From: Streptomyces cacaoi
GTDB lineage: Bacteria > Actinomycetota > Actinomycetes > Streptomycetales > Streptomycetaceae
Length of the DNA: 64,000 bases
NCBI RefSeq assembly: GCF_006539165.1
Contig: NZ_BJMM01000019.1
Coordinates: 1 to 64,000 of the forward strand
Reading direction: 5' to 3'
Part shown: positions 54,795-63,683 of the stretch, one piece after another
Layout: every line of letters starts with the position of its first letter
How positions within the stretch are numbered: position 1 is the first letter of the stretch
The notes under the pieces: model-generated
Told to the model about the DNA's origin: nothing
Seen by the model: the letters and a program-made list of their open reading frames with translations, nothing else
Database searches by the model: none
Made by a program: the position numbers and the translations under genes

Positions 54795-55343
54795 TCAGCC
54801 CCGGGCCGCGTCCAGCCTGCGGTGGCACTCCAGGCCGTCCGGGACCACGTCCCAGGTGGGCAGCCGGCGCTCCAGCTCGTCCTCGGTCAGGAAGTCCCAC
54901 CAGGCGACCTCCTCCGGCTGCGGGCGGACGGGCAGCGTGCAGACCACCTCGTAGACCTGGATGAACCAGGACACCTCGGGTGTCTCGAAGAGGAACTTCA
55001 GCCGCAGCTCCGGCAGGGGCAGTCCGCGCACCCCCAGTTCCTCCTCCGCCTCGCGCAGCGCCGCCGTGTCGTAGTCCTCGCCCGCGCCGACCACGCCGCC
55101 CACGACGACGTCGTACATCGAGGGGAAGATCAGCTTCTCCGGGGTGCGGCGGTGTACGAAGATCCGGCCCTCGCCGTCCCGGACCCGGATGGCGGTGCAG
55201 CGGTGCCGCAGCCCGTGCGCATAGACCTCGGCACGGCGGCGCTGCCCGGTCATCCGGTCCCGCTCGTCCACGGTGTCCAGCAGCTCGTCCGCCGCGAGCC
55301 CGCCCTGCCGGCCCTGCTGACTCTCCTGTGTCATACCGGTCAT
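54795..55343 (-). CDS. NUDIX hydrolase
   Basis: 182 residues from the first of two in-frame ATGs (55343, 55334). The Nudix box is GGVVGAGEDYDTAALREAEEELGV, with preceding HRCTAIRVRDGEGRIFVHRRTPEK, as in the IPP-isomerase-like YfcD subgroup. It hydrolyses a nucleoside-diphosphate-linked substrate, identity unknown. It is divergent from the FAD gene across 93 bp. Confidence 0.9.
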   Translation of the reverse strand: MTGMTQESQQGRQGGLAADELLDTVDERDRMTGQRRRAEVYAHGLRHRCTAIRVRDGEGRIFVHRRTPEKLIFPSMYDVVVGGVVGAGEDYDTAALREAEEELGVRGLPLPELRLKFLFETPEVSWFIQVYEVVCTLPVRPQPEEVAWWDFLTEDELERRLPTWDVVPDGLECHRRLDAARG

Positions 55344-55436
55344 CCAATCACCGCGCTCCGCGAGGGTGTCCGGTGGCCGGGTCCCGCGGTTACTCTCCGG
55401 TCACCACGGCGACCGCGGCGGAGAGGATGGTCAGGA

Positions 55437-57092
55437 ATGGCGTACGACGCCGATGCGATCGTGATCGGGGGCGGCCTCGCGGGGCTCGCCGCCACGGCGG
55501 AACTCGCCGAGGCCGGGCGGCGGGTGATCCTCCTCGACCAGGAGCCCGAACAGGCGCTCGGCGGCCAGGCGCACTGGTCCTTCGGCGGGCTCTTCTTCGT
55601 CGACTCGCCCGAGCAGCGGCGGCTGCGCATCCGCGACAGCCACCGGCTGGCCTGGCAGGACTGGCTGGGCACGGCCGCCTTCGACCGTCCCGAGGACCAC
55701 TGGCCGCGCCGCTGGGCGGAGAGCTATGTCGACTTCGCCGCCGGGGAGAAGCGGGCCTGGCTGCACCGCATGGGCGTGCGGTTCTTCCCCGTCGTCGGCT
55801 GGGCCGAGCGCGGCGGCTACGACGCGAACGGGCACGGCAATTCGGTGCCGCGCTTCCACATCACCTGGGGCACCGGGCCCGGCCTGGTCGAGCCGTTCGA
55901 GCGCCGGGTGCGGGCGGGCGTCGCCCGCGGCCGGGTCGAACTGCGCTTCCGGCACCGGGTGACGGGACTGAAGCGGACCGCGGGCGCGGTGGACACCGTC
56001 ACCGGCGAGGTGCTCGCGCCGAGCACGGCGCAGCGGGGCACCGCCAGCAGCCGCGAGGCCGTCGGCACCTTCGAACTGCGGGCCCAGGCCGTGATCGTCG
56101 CCTCCGGGGGGATCGGCGGCAACCACGAACTGGTACGAGCCAACTGGCCCGAGCGGCTGGGGACCCCGCCGGAGAAGATGCTCTCCGGCGTCCCCGCCCA
56201 TGTGGACGGGCTGATGCTGGGCGTCGCCGAGGACGCCGGCGGACGGATCATCAACCGCGACCGGATGTGGCACTACACCGAGGGCATCGAGAACTGGAAC
56301 CCCATCTGGGCCCGGCACGGCATCCGGATCCTGCCCGGGCCCTCCTCGCTGTGGCTGGACGCCACCGGCCGGCGGCTGCCCGTGCCGCTCTTCCCCGGCT
56401 TCGACACCCTCGGCACGCTCGACCACATCATGCGTACCGGGCACGGCTACACCTGGTTCGTGCTCAGCCGGAAGATCATCGAGAAGGAGTTCACGCTCTC
56501 CGGGTCCGAGCAGAACCCCGACCTGACCGGGCGCTCCGTACGGGACGTGCTCGGCCGGGCCCGGCACGGAGCCCCCGGACCCGTCCAGGCGTTCATGGAC
56601 CACGGGGCCGACTTCGTCATCGAGCGCGAACCGGCCGCGCTGGCCCGGCGGATGAACGAGCTGACCGGCGACGACCTCATCGACGCCGACGCGCTGCACG
56701 GCGAGATCGCCGCCCGCGACCGGGAGATCCGCAACCCGTACAGCAAGGACCTCCAGGTCACCGCGGTCCACGGCGCCCGGCGCTACCTCGGCGACCGGCT
56801 GATCCGGGTCGCCGCACCGCACCGGCTGCTCGACCCCGCAGCCGGGCCGCTGATCGCCGTCCGCCTCAACATCCTGACCCGCAAGTCCCTCGGCGGCCTG
56901 GAGACGGACCTGTCCGCGCGGGTGCTGACCGAGGACGGCTCGCCCCTGCCCGGGGTCTACGCGGCAGGGGAGGCCGCCGGGTTCGGCGGGGGAGGCGTGC
57001 ACGGATACCGCTCGCTGGAGGGCACCTTCCTCGGCGGGTGCCTCTTCTCCGGGCGCACCGCCGGACGGGCCGCCGCCCGCGCGCTCGGCTGA
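55437..57092 (+). CDS. FAD-binding dehydrogenase, fumarate reductase/KstD-like flavoprotein
   Basis: 551 residues from ATG, with GGAGAGG and AGGA upstream. FAD-binding dinucleotide fold IVIGGGLAGLAATAELAEAGRRVILLDQE, later VIVASGGIGGNHELVR and the C-terminal GVYAAGEAAGFGGGGVHGYRSLEGTFLGGCLFSGRTAGR. It belongs to the BaiN/FRD-KstD group that introduces or removes double bonds. The acceptor and substrate are not evident. TTACTCT about 45 bp upstream may be part of its promoter. Confidence 0.92.
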   Translation: MAYDADAIVIGGGLAGLAATAELAEAGRRVILLDQEPEQALGGQAHWSFGGLFFVDSPEQRRLRIRDSHRLAWQDWLGTAAFDRPEDHWPRRWAESYVDFAAGEKRAWLHRMGVRFFPVVGWAERGGYDANGHGNSVPRFHITWGTGPGLVEPFERRVRAGVARGRVELRFRHRVTGLKRTAGAVDTVTGEVLAPSTAQRGTASSREAVGTFELRAQAVIVASGGIGGNHELVRANWPERLGTPPEKMLSGVPAHVDGLMLGVAEDAGGRIINRDRMWHYTEGIENWNPIWARHGIRILPGPSSLWLDATGRRLPVPLFPGFDTLGTLDHIMRTGHGYTWFVLSRKIIEKEFTLSGSEQNPDLTGRSVRDVLGRARHGAPGPVQAFMDHGADFVIEREPAALARRMNELTGDDLIDADALHGEIAARDREIRNPYSKDLQVTAVHGARRYLGDRLIRVAAPHRLLDPAAGPLIAVRLNILTRKSLGGLETDLSARVLTEDGSPLPGVYAAGEAAGFGGGGVHGYRSLEGTFLGGCLFSGRTAGRAAARALG

Positions 57093-57120
57093 CCCGGAGC
57101 GCCGGCCGCCTCCCCGCGGC

Positions 57121-58155
57121 TCACCGCCCCAGTACCGCGGCGCCCGGAGCGCAGGCGCTGCGGACGGCGGCCAGTTCGTCGGGCGGCAGGCGCAGCGCGG
57201 CGCCCCGCCGGCCCGGGTCGAGCATCGTCGCCGCCCGGTCCAGCCAGTCGGGCAGCGGCGGGACACCGAGGAACCCGGCCAGCCGCGTGAGCTGTTCGCG
57301 CGGCTCGTCCAGCATCCGCTCGTACGAGAGTGTCGTCACGGTGTCCGGCGGGAGCGCGCCCAGATGTTCGGTGGCCTCCTGGACGAGCCGGGACCACAGC
57401 CCGGCGAACCGGGCCACGGGCAGCTCACGCTCCCACAGCAGTGCCGGGTCGAACCGCTCCTCCAGCAGCGCGGACAGATGCGGCGGCAGGACGGCCTTGT
57501 GCTCGTCGGTCAGCTCCCGCGGGGAGTCCACCCCCGCCAGCTCGGCCATGTCCATCAGCTGCATGATCATCCGGAATCCGGCGTGCCGGCTCATCGAGAG
57601 CGCGCAGTCCGGCCCGTCCCGGTGCAGATGCACGAAGCGGGCGTGCGGGAAGTGCGCGTGCAGCAGCGGAATGTTGCCCGTGGAGAAGCCCGAGCGTTCG
57701 ACGACGGCCCGGGCGCCGCCCTGGTGCGCGGCGAGCGCCTCGAACAGCGTCTCCCAGTGGGCGGCGCAGGGCGCGGACGGCCGGCTCGTGATCTTCGGCT
57801 CCAGGGTGTCCAGGAGCCCGTCCGGATCGTCGGACAGATGCGGCAGCACCATCAGCGAGAGCGCGGGAATGCCTCCGCCCTCGGTGCTGTAGCGGCCGGT
57901 GGACATGTCGTAGAGGAACTCCGGCAGCGGGACCTCGCTGCGGATCATGTTGTTGAACAGCTCGTTCGGCGCGGTGATCCGGGACCAGAACTCCTTGCCC
58001 GTCAGCGGCTCCTCGCACAGCGTGTCCGGCTGAAGGGCGGTGGCGCCCAGCTCGTTGAGGCTCAGCACGTCCGGGTGCTCGCGCAGCACCCGGGACAGTG
58101 CCGTCGACCCCGAACGCCCCGTCCCCACAACGAAGGTCAGATTCTCCGCACTCAC
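57121..58155 (-). CDS. Sulfotransferase-family protein
   Basis: 344 residues from GTG with GGGAGGG upstream. The PAPS 5'-phosphosulfate loop is FVVGTGRSGSTALSRVL, and the 3'-phosphate motif is in VHLHRDGPDCALSMSRH. It probably sulfates a small molecule or glycan. It converges with the FAD dehydrogenase and is transcribed alone. Acceptor unknown. Confidence 0.85.
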   Translation of the reverse strand: MSAENLTFVVGTGRSGSTALSRVLREHPDVLSLNELGATALQPDTLCEEPLTGKEFWSRITAPNELFNNMIRSEVPLPEFLYDMSTGRYSTEGGGIPALSLMVLPHLSDDPDGLLDTLEPKITSRPSAPCAAHWETLFEALAAHQGGARAVVERSGFSTGNIPLLHAHFPHARFVHLHRDGPDCALSMSRHAGFRMIMQLMDMAELAGVDSPRELTDEHKAVLPPHLSALLEERFDPALLWERELPVARFAGLWSRLVQEATEHLGALPPDTVTTLSYERMLDEPREQLTRLAGFLGVPPLPDWLDRAATMLDPGRRGAALRLPPDELAAVRSACAPGAAVLGR

Positions 58156-58311
58156 GTATTTCCCTCCCCTGGGACCTGCCAGGTCCACATCGCCGTCGCC
58201 CCGAGTCCTGCCCACCCGACATCCCGGAGCAACCACGGCACCACGGAGCGGGGGTCTCCCAGAGGGGGCGGAAGCCACCCGGCCCCCCGGCCGGCGAGGC
58301 CAACGGGGAGA

Positions 58312-58342
58312 GGGGCGAAGCCCCATACAGGGGGCGAAGCCC
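58312..58342. repeat. Twin GGGGCGAAGCCC mini-hairpins
   Basis: GGGGCGAAGCCCC (58312-58324) and GGGGGCGAAGCCC (58330-58342) each form a GAA-loop hairpin. Such elements are frequent between streptomycete genes. Here they lie between the S4 gene's end and the sulfotransferase promoter and may terminate the S4 transcript. Confidence 0.6.
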
Positions 58343-58416
58343 TGGGGAGGGCCACCACGACGGCGCGGTACGAACGCAGAGACCCCGGCCACCCCGCGCA
58401 GACCCCAGAAACCCCC

Positions 58417-58812
58417 TCAGCCGACCCCCCGCAACCGATCCAACTCCCGCCTCTCCCGCTTGGTGGGCCGCCCGGCACCCCGGTCCCGCCGAGGCACGGC
58501 CGCCGCCTCCGCGGGCGCCGGCGGCGGCGGACTGTTGTCGAGGTAGCACTCGGCGGCCACGGCCGCCCCCACCCGCTTCTTGATCAGGCGCCGGACGACG
58601 ACGATCCGCTCCCGCCCCGAGTGCCGTACCCGCACCTCGTCGCCCACCCGCACGGGGTGCGCCGCCTTCACGGACTCGCCGTTGACCTTGATGTGACCGC
58701 CCCGGGCGGCCGTCGCCGCCTGGGAGCGGGTCTTCGTCAGCCGTACCGACCAGACCCAGCTGTCGACCCGCACCGGTGCCGCGGTGTCCGTGCTCCCCGC
58801 CTGTGACGTCAT
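58417..58812 (-). CDS. S4-domain RNA-binding protein, Hsp15-like
   Basis: 131 residues from ATG. The S4 domain is VRVDSWVWSVRLTKTRSQAATAARGGHIKVNGESVKAAHPVRVGDEVRV. The C-terminus is basic (GRPTKRERRELDRLRG). Hsp15 relatives bind stalled 50S subunits carrying peptidyl-tRNA. The role here is by homology only. It is divergent from the broken phosphatase gene. Confidence 0.9.
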   Translation of the reverse strand: MTSQAGSTDTAAPVRVDSWVWSVRLTKTRSQAATAARGGHIKVNGESVKAAHPVRVGDEVRVRHSGRERIVVVRRLIKKRVGAAVAAECYLDNSPPPPAPAEAAAVPRRDRGAGRPTKRERRELDRLRGVG

Positions 58813-58898
58813 GGGACGACTCTAGGCGAGCCGCCGGGGCGGCCGGGAGGGTTCCCGCGCGGGGGCGAGATGGCCGGGAACATCGGAGAATGCCGGTA

Positions 58899-60817
58899 AT
58901 GGGCTCTTCCTCTGCTGCTTCTTCCGCTGACTCCTTCCCCGACCCGTCGGACGGCCGGGAAGCGGCGCTGCGTGCCCTCGCCTCCCGGGCGCTGCGCCTC
59001 GGCCCGCGCCCGCTGCCACGCCCGTGCGCGGGTCGCCGCGCGGGAGCACGAACGCCGGGAGGGGCGCGCGCCGAGCTGTGCGGCCGGGGAGCCTGGGGAG
59101 GAGCGCGAGATCTGGGCGGAGCGGGCCGATGTGCCGGAGGACGTCGCCGTCCTGCCCGGCGCACCGCCCTGGACGGGCTCGGTCCTCTCGGCGCTGCCGG
59201 GCAGCTCGACGGTGCTGCGGCCGGAGCGGGACCCGGCCGGCGAAGTGTCCGACTTCACCGTCGTCGCGGCGAACGACCGGGAGCTGAGCGGGGGGCTGCG
59301 CACCCCGGCGCGGCTGATCGGCCGGCCGATCTCCGAGGTGCGGCCCGGGGTGCACGCCAGCGGGATGTTCGCGCTGTACTGCGAGGCACTGCGGGACGGG
59401 CGGCCGGTCGCGAGCGACGCGTTCGACTATGTCGACGTGGTCGAGGGTGCGGTGCACCGGGCCCGGCTCAGCGGTGTCGTCAGCCCGCTCGCGGGCGAGG
59501 ACGGGCTGCTGCTCACGCACTGGCAGCCGGTGGGCGAGGCCGCCATCGGGCAGCGCGTCCAGCGCACGGGCCGGATGGGCTGGGCCGAGTGGGACCTCGT
59601 CTCGGGCCGGGTCCAGTGGTCCGTCGGGATGCGCCGGCTGCTGGGCCTGGAGGAGGCACCGGCGGAGGACGACGTGCCGGACGGGACGGGGGCGGCGGAG
59701 ACGGCGGACACGGCGGGTACGGCGGGGGCGCCGGGTGGGGAGCGTGCCGGGTGGGAGACGGGCGTGCGGCGCGGCCGGGGCGGTGACACGGCGCCGCTGG
59801 TGGCACAGGCGCGGGATCCGGCCGCCGACATCCTCTCCGTCGGCCGCCTCGTCGAGCGCTCCGACGTCCCCGGCTTCGTCCAGGACGTACGCGAACTGCT
59901 CACCGGGGGCGAGATCGCCGACCGCGAGCTGACGCTGCACACCCCGGCGGGCACCCGCCGGGTGCGCTGGCTCGGCCAGGCGCAGCCCGCCGGCAGCGAC
60001 CCGCCCACGACGGTGCTGTTCGCCGCCCGGGACATCACCGAGCAGGAGGAGCGGCTGCGTTCGGCGCTGAGCACAGCGGAGCGGCTGCGGCAGGAGGCCG
60101 CGGCCGAGCGCCGGGTCTCCGAGACGCTGCGCGGCGCGCTCACCCCGCCGCCTGCCGGTGGTCGGCGCCGAGGGGATCTCGGTGGGCGCCGCCTTCGTCC
60201 CCTCGGACCACCGCATCGGCGGCGACTGGTACAAGTGCCGCGAACTGCCCGACGGCCGGGTGCTGCTGGCCGTCGGGGACGCCTCGGGGCACGGGGTGGA
60301 CGCGGCCAGCAGGGCGGTGCAGCAGCGCTCGGCGCTGGCCGGGCTCGCCTACACCGACGGCGACCCGGGGGAGCTGGCGACGGCGCTGGGCGAGGTCGTC
60401 TACTACTCGGGCGTCGACAGCACGGCGACGGCCGTCATCGGCCATCTCGACCCGGCCTCCCGGCGGTTCCGGTGGGCCAGCGCCGGGCATCCGACGCCGC
60501 TGCTGGTGCGGGACGGCGAACCCCGGGTGCCGGACGCGGAGCACGGCCTGATGTTCGGGGTGGCGCCGGAGCCCTCCTACCCGGTCAACTGCACCCTGTT
60601 GCGGCCGGGCGATCTGCTGGTCTTCTACACCGACGGCGTCATCGAGAGCCGGGGTCAGGACCTGGACGCCGGGACGCGCGCCCTGATCGACGCCGTGCGG
60701 GAGTGTGCCGCGGGAGGCGACGGCGGGGCCCGCGCGGTGGCGGACCGTGTGATGGGCGAGATCCTCGGGCCCGAGGCGGAGGACGACGCGACGGTCTTCG
60801 TGCTGCGGGTGGCCTGA
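58899..60817 (+). pseudogene. PAS-PAS-SpoIIE (PP2C) phosphatase gene with two apparent +1 frameshifts
   Basis: Frame one gives MGSSSAASSADSF...RALRL up to base 59000. Dropping one G at 59001 continues as ARARCHARARVAAREHERREG, then two PAS-like regions (GSVLSALPGSSTVLRP, GRMGWAEWDLVSGRVQWSVGMRRLLGL, DITEQEERLRS). Dropping one C at 60151-60152 joins RGALTPP to LPVVGAEGISVGAAF and the phosphatase domain. That domain has all metal motifs: GGDWYKC, VGDASGHG, FYTDGVIE and EDDATVF. The intact form would be a sensor phosphatase acting on anti-sigma-factor antagonists. Either a true pseudogene or sequencing errors in C/G runs. The second shift is very clear, the first less so. Confidence 0.8.
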
Positions 60818-60929
60818 GCACGCAGGCCCCGCCTGCGGGTGGTGGGAGCGCGCGGGCCCGGACCCGGATCCGGACCCGGGGCGCGGCCCGAGCGCGGTGT
60901 CCCGGACGGCGGGGCCGGTCCGGGGCACG

Positions 60930-61301
60930 TCAGCGGTCCGGACGGCCGCGCTCGTACCGGTTCACCAGGCGGTAGCCGAGCAGGGCGCCGTCCCCGTCGA
61001 GCGTCATCTCGTAGGAGCCCAGCAGGCTGGTGGTGTCGGGCACCCTGCGCAGCTCGACCGCTTCGACGCGCAGTTGCCAGCCGCCCTCGCCGTCCGGCTC
61101 GACGCGGGAGAACGACTCCGGTTCGCTGCCGGTCAGCTCGCGCAGGGTCTCGCGCGCGGCGACCAGCACCTCGGCGACGGGCACGGCCCGGCTCGGCCGC
61201 CCTCCGGCCCGGGCGTCGTCCGTTCCGCCGCCGGCGTCCGGTGTCCGCCCGGCGCCGTCCTGCCGCGCGGTACGGCTGGGCTTCTCCTTCTCGGCTGCCA
61301 C
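60930..61301 (-). CDS. gvpO: Gas-vesicle protein GvpO
   Basis: 123 residues from GTG with GGAGGAG upstream. A charged 40-residue N-terminus precedes the GvpO domain: VLVAARETLRELTGSEPESFSRVEPDGEGGWQLRVEAVELRRVPDTTSLLGSYEMTLDGDGALLGYRLVNRYERG in consecutive blocks. GvpO is an accessory or regulatory gas-vesicle protein. In this window it is transcribed away from gvpA, which lies 2 kb to the right. Confidence 0.9.
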   Translation of the reverse strand: MAAEKEKPSRTARQDGAGRTPDAGGGTDDARAGGRPSRAVPVAEVLVAARETLRELTGSEPESFSRVEPDGEGGWQLRVEAVELRRVPDTTSLLGSYEMTLDGDGALLGYRLVNRYERGRPDR

Positions 61302-61320
61302 GTCTCCTCCTCGGTCGGGC

Positions 61321-61358
61321 CCCCGGGCGCCCGGTCGCAAGCGGCCGGGCGCCCGGGG
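61321..61358. other. Perfect 14-bp-stem hairpin between divergent gvpO and DUF2267 genes
   Basis: CCCCGGGCGCCCGG pairs perfectly with CCGGGCGCCCGGGG around the loop TCGCAAGCGG. It is only 20 bases upstream of the gvpO start codon, so it would fold in the gvpO leader or act as DNA. Confidence 0.75.
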
Positions 61359-61363
61359 TCGGT

Positions 61364-61396
61364 CGCGGCCGTCCCGGGTGCCCCGGGACGGCCGCG
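61364..61396. other. Perfect 15-bp-stem hairpin between divergent genes
   Basis: CGCGGCCGTCCCGGG pairs with its exact complement across TGC, five bases after the previous hairpin and 57 bases before the DUF2267 start. A terminator position would be unusual here, since both flanking genes point away. Confidence 0.75.
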
Positions 61397-61452
61397 TGAA
61401 CCGGACCTCGGTGGGTACCGGTGTGGGGCCGAGAAGAAAGGAGGAGTTCGGC

Positions 61453-61842
61453 ATGACGTACGGAACGTTCCTGTCCGAGGTGCGCGACCGCGGAAACTAC
61501 CCGGACCGCGGGGAGGCCGTACGCGTCTCCGAGGCCGTGATGACGCTGCTCGGTGCGAGGCTCCAGCCCGCCTCGGCCCGGCATCTGGCCTCGCAGCTGC
61601 CGGAGCGGATGGCCGGAACGGTCACCCACGACGGCCGCGGCGCGACGACCTGGAGCGAAGGGGAATTCGTCGAACGGGTACGGCAGGCGACCGGGGCGGA
61701 GAACACCGGGGTCGCACGCAGGCACGCCGAGGCGGTCTGCCAGACCATCTGCGACCAGGTCTCGGGCGGGGAGCGCAACAAGCTCCTCAGCCAGCTGCCC
61801 AGCGGCTACGCGCCCCTGTTCGGCCACCCCGAGCTGCACTGA
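61453..61842 (+). CDS. DUF2267-family protein
   Basis: 129 residues from ATG with AAAGGAGGAG upstream. MTYGTFLSEVRDRGNYPDRGEAVRVSEAVMTLLGARLQPASARHLASQLPERM is the DUF2267 pattern. It is an all-helical cytoplasmic protein often found near gas-vesicle or stress genes in actinobacteria. No catalytic residues evident. Confidence 0.9.
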   Translation: MTYGTFLSEVRDRGNYPDRGEAVRVSEAVMTLLGARLQPASARHLASQLPERMAGTVTHDGRGATTWSEGEFVERVRQATGAENTGVARRHAEAVCQTICDQVSGGERNKLLSQLPSGYAPLFGHPELH

Positions 61843-62435
61843 TCCGGGCCGTACCGCGCACCGTGCGCTGCGCTCACCTCCGTGACGGCAGTGCGCTCCC
61901 GCGCGGGCCGTGTCCGCTCCCGGCGTGCGCACACCGCACCGCCGGGACGGGGCGGCCCGCTTCCTTCTGAGCGTGCGGGATCCGGCCTCGCCGGGCCGTG
62001 CGGTTCAGGGAGCGGGCGCACAGGGGGAGCGGCGCTCCGGGCACCTGCGGGTGCCGGGCACATGGTGGGCGCCGGGCACACGTGGGCGGCGGCGCTCCGG
62101 GTTCCGGTGCGGCCGCCGCGGGATCCTCGTGCCCCCCTCGGCGTTCAGTCCTCGCCGCGGAAGATGTGCGATTCGGGGTCGCTCTCGTCGGCGGGTCCCC
62201 GGGGTCCGTAGCCCATGGGACCGTCGCCGCGGGCCGACCCCACGCCCGTCCGGTGGACGAGCGCGGCTCTGCTGTTGCGCGTCCGGGCGTCCTGGTCCTT
62301 CCTGGTGCTCTCGGTCTGCTGCACCTGCGATCACCTCCACGTCCGACTCAAACACGAGTCCCCGCGCCGTGCAGTACGAAACGGCAGAACAGCCGGTCAC
62401 GGACGCGAGGACGCCACGAGGAGACGACGACGGAC
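61843..62435. other. Intergenic region holding one small minus-strand gene
   Basis: 590 bp between the DUF2267 and hemerythrin genes. 62040-62095 has direct repeats of GCGCCGGGCAC/GTGCCGGGCAC. Apart from the small gene at 62145-62324, no further gene is supported. Confidence 0.5.
62145..62324 (-). CDS. Small hydrophilic protein, 59 residues
   Basis: Starts at GTG (VQQTESTRKDQDART), nine bases after a textbook GGAGGTGATC ribosome site. It ends GPADESDPESHIFRGED. Codon third positions are mostly G or C. It is Arg/Asp/Gly-rich with no membrane segment or cysteine and is probably disordered. No family recognised. Divergent from the hemerythrin gene across 111 bp, and placed among gas-vesicle and stress genes. 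Confidence 0.6.
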   Translation of the reverse strand: MQQTESTRKDQDARTRNSRAALVHRTGVGSARGDGPMGYGPRGPADESDPESHIFRGED

Positions 62436-62936
62436 ATGGCCTACAAACAGGATCTTCTCGAACTCTTCACGGACGAACACCGGGAGGCGGAGCGGCTGCT
62501 GGCGGCGTACGAGGCCACGTCGGACGTGCGGCGCCGCGACGCGCTGGCGGGCCGGCTCGTCACCGACCTCGCCCGGCACACCGTCGCCGAGGAACACCAT
62601 CTGCACCCGGTGGTCCGCCGTGCGCTGCCGGACGGCGAACACCTCGTGGCGAGGGCTCTGGCGGACCGGGCCGAGGCCGAGCGCGTCGTCGGGGAACTGA
62701 GCCGGCGGGCGCCCGGCGGGCCGGGGGCCGAACGCTGTGTGCGGGAGCTGTCCGACTGGCTCGGGCGGCACTCGGCGTACCAGGAGGACGAGGTCTTCCC
62801 GAGGCTGCGCGACGTGCTCACCCGGCGGGAGCGGCTGGAGCGGGGCACCCGCGCCGCGGCGCACGCCGAACGGCCGCTGGACCCCGGCCCCGGGCTGTTC
62901 GACCGGCTACGCGAGCGGCTCTCGGCACGGTTCTGA
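62436..62936 (+). CDS. Hemerythrin-domain (HHE) protein
   Basis: 166 residues from ATG with GAGGAG twelve bases upstream. Di-iron ligands are visible in FTDEHREAERLL, HTVAEEHHLHPVV and HSAYQEDEVFPRL. HHE proteins bind oxygen or sense redox and nitric oxide. This short type is common in actinobacterial stress loci. It may share control with the adjacent gas-vesicle genes. Confidence 0.9.
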   Translation: MAYKQDLLELFTDEHREAERLLAAYEATSDVRRRDALAGRLVTDLARHTVAEEHHLHPVVRRALPDGEHLVARALADRAEAERVVGELSRRAPGGPGAERCVRELSDWLGRHSAYQEDEVFPRLRDVLTRRERLERGTRAAAHAERPLDPGPGLFDRLRERLSARF

Positions 62937-63266
62937 CAGCGGCCGCAGCGCCGGGGTTTGGGCCCGGGACGGCGGGCTACCCGGTGCCGCAGCCCGGACG
63001 GTGCACAGCCCGGTGCAGAGCCCGGTGACGAAGTCGGCGGAGAGCCCGGTGAAGGGCTCGCGGAAAACCTGGCCGGCGAGCCGCTCCGGCGCGGGAGAAC
63101 CGGCCGGCGCGGTGCGCGCAGGCGACCGCGCCGGACCTGTGGCCGGACCCGTGGCCGGATGCGGCGACCGAGCGCGACCGGCGCGGAGGGCGGCGCACCG
63201 CACCGCGGACGGCGCCGCCCCACGGCACACCGGGCCGCCGTTCCCGACACGCGAAGGAGGCCCGCC
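62937..63266. other. gvpA upstream region with AGCCCGGTG repeats
   Basis: 330 bp without a gene. AGCCCGGTG occurs three times within 63007-63055, the same core as the 14-bp array at 14485. The strong AAGGAGG site of gvpA closes the region. Confidence 0.5.
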
Positions 63267-63683
63267 ATGACTGTCGCCCCGGCACAGCAGCAAGGCGGCG
63301 GAGGTACCGGCAACCTCTACGACGTACTGGAACTCGTCCTCGACCGCGGGCTGGTGATCGACGCGTTCGTGCGCGTCTCGCTGGTCGGCATCGAGATCCT
63401 CAAGATCGACGTCAGGGTCGTCGTGGCCGGTGTCGACACCTATCTGCGGTTCGCCGAGGCATGCAACCGGCTGGACCTGGAGTCCGGCCGCAACAAGAGC
63501 CCCGGACTGCCGGACGTCGTGGGCGAGATGACCGAGTCCGGCGCCCGCGGCAAGACGAAGGGCGCGCTCAGCGGGGCGGCGCAGACCGTCTCCGACGCCT
63601 ATCGGCAGGCGCGCGAGGAGTCCCGTGAGCGGGAGGAGGCGCCGCGGCGCTCCACGAGCCGCCGGAAGGAGGAGCGCGAGTGA
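63267..63683 (+). CDS. gvpA: Gas-vesicle structural protein GvpA/GvpJ family
   Basis: 138 residues from ATG with AAGGAGG upstream. The core LYDVLELVLDRGLVIDAFVRVSLVGIEILKIDVRVVVAGVDTYLRFAEACNRLDL is the conserved gas-vesicle shell fold. The basic/acidic C-terminal tail (about 60 residues) is longer than in cyanobacterial GvpA (about 70 residues total), as is usual in streptomycetes. It overlaps the next gene by GTGA. Confidence 0.94.
   Translation: MTVAPAQQQGGGGTGNLYDVLELVLDRGLVIDAFVRVSLVGIEILKIDVRVVVAGVDTYLRFAEACNRLDLESGRNKSPGLPDVVGEMTESGARGKTKGALSGAAQTVSDAYRQAREESREREEAPRRSTSRRKEERE

Noticed and set aside
60158..60817. The SpoIIE domain as an independent gene starting at GTG 60158
   Set aside because: There is no Shine-Dalgarno. 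The residues just upstream in the shifted frame (LPVVGAEG joined to RGALTPP) fit one continuous protein, so a frameshift explains it better.
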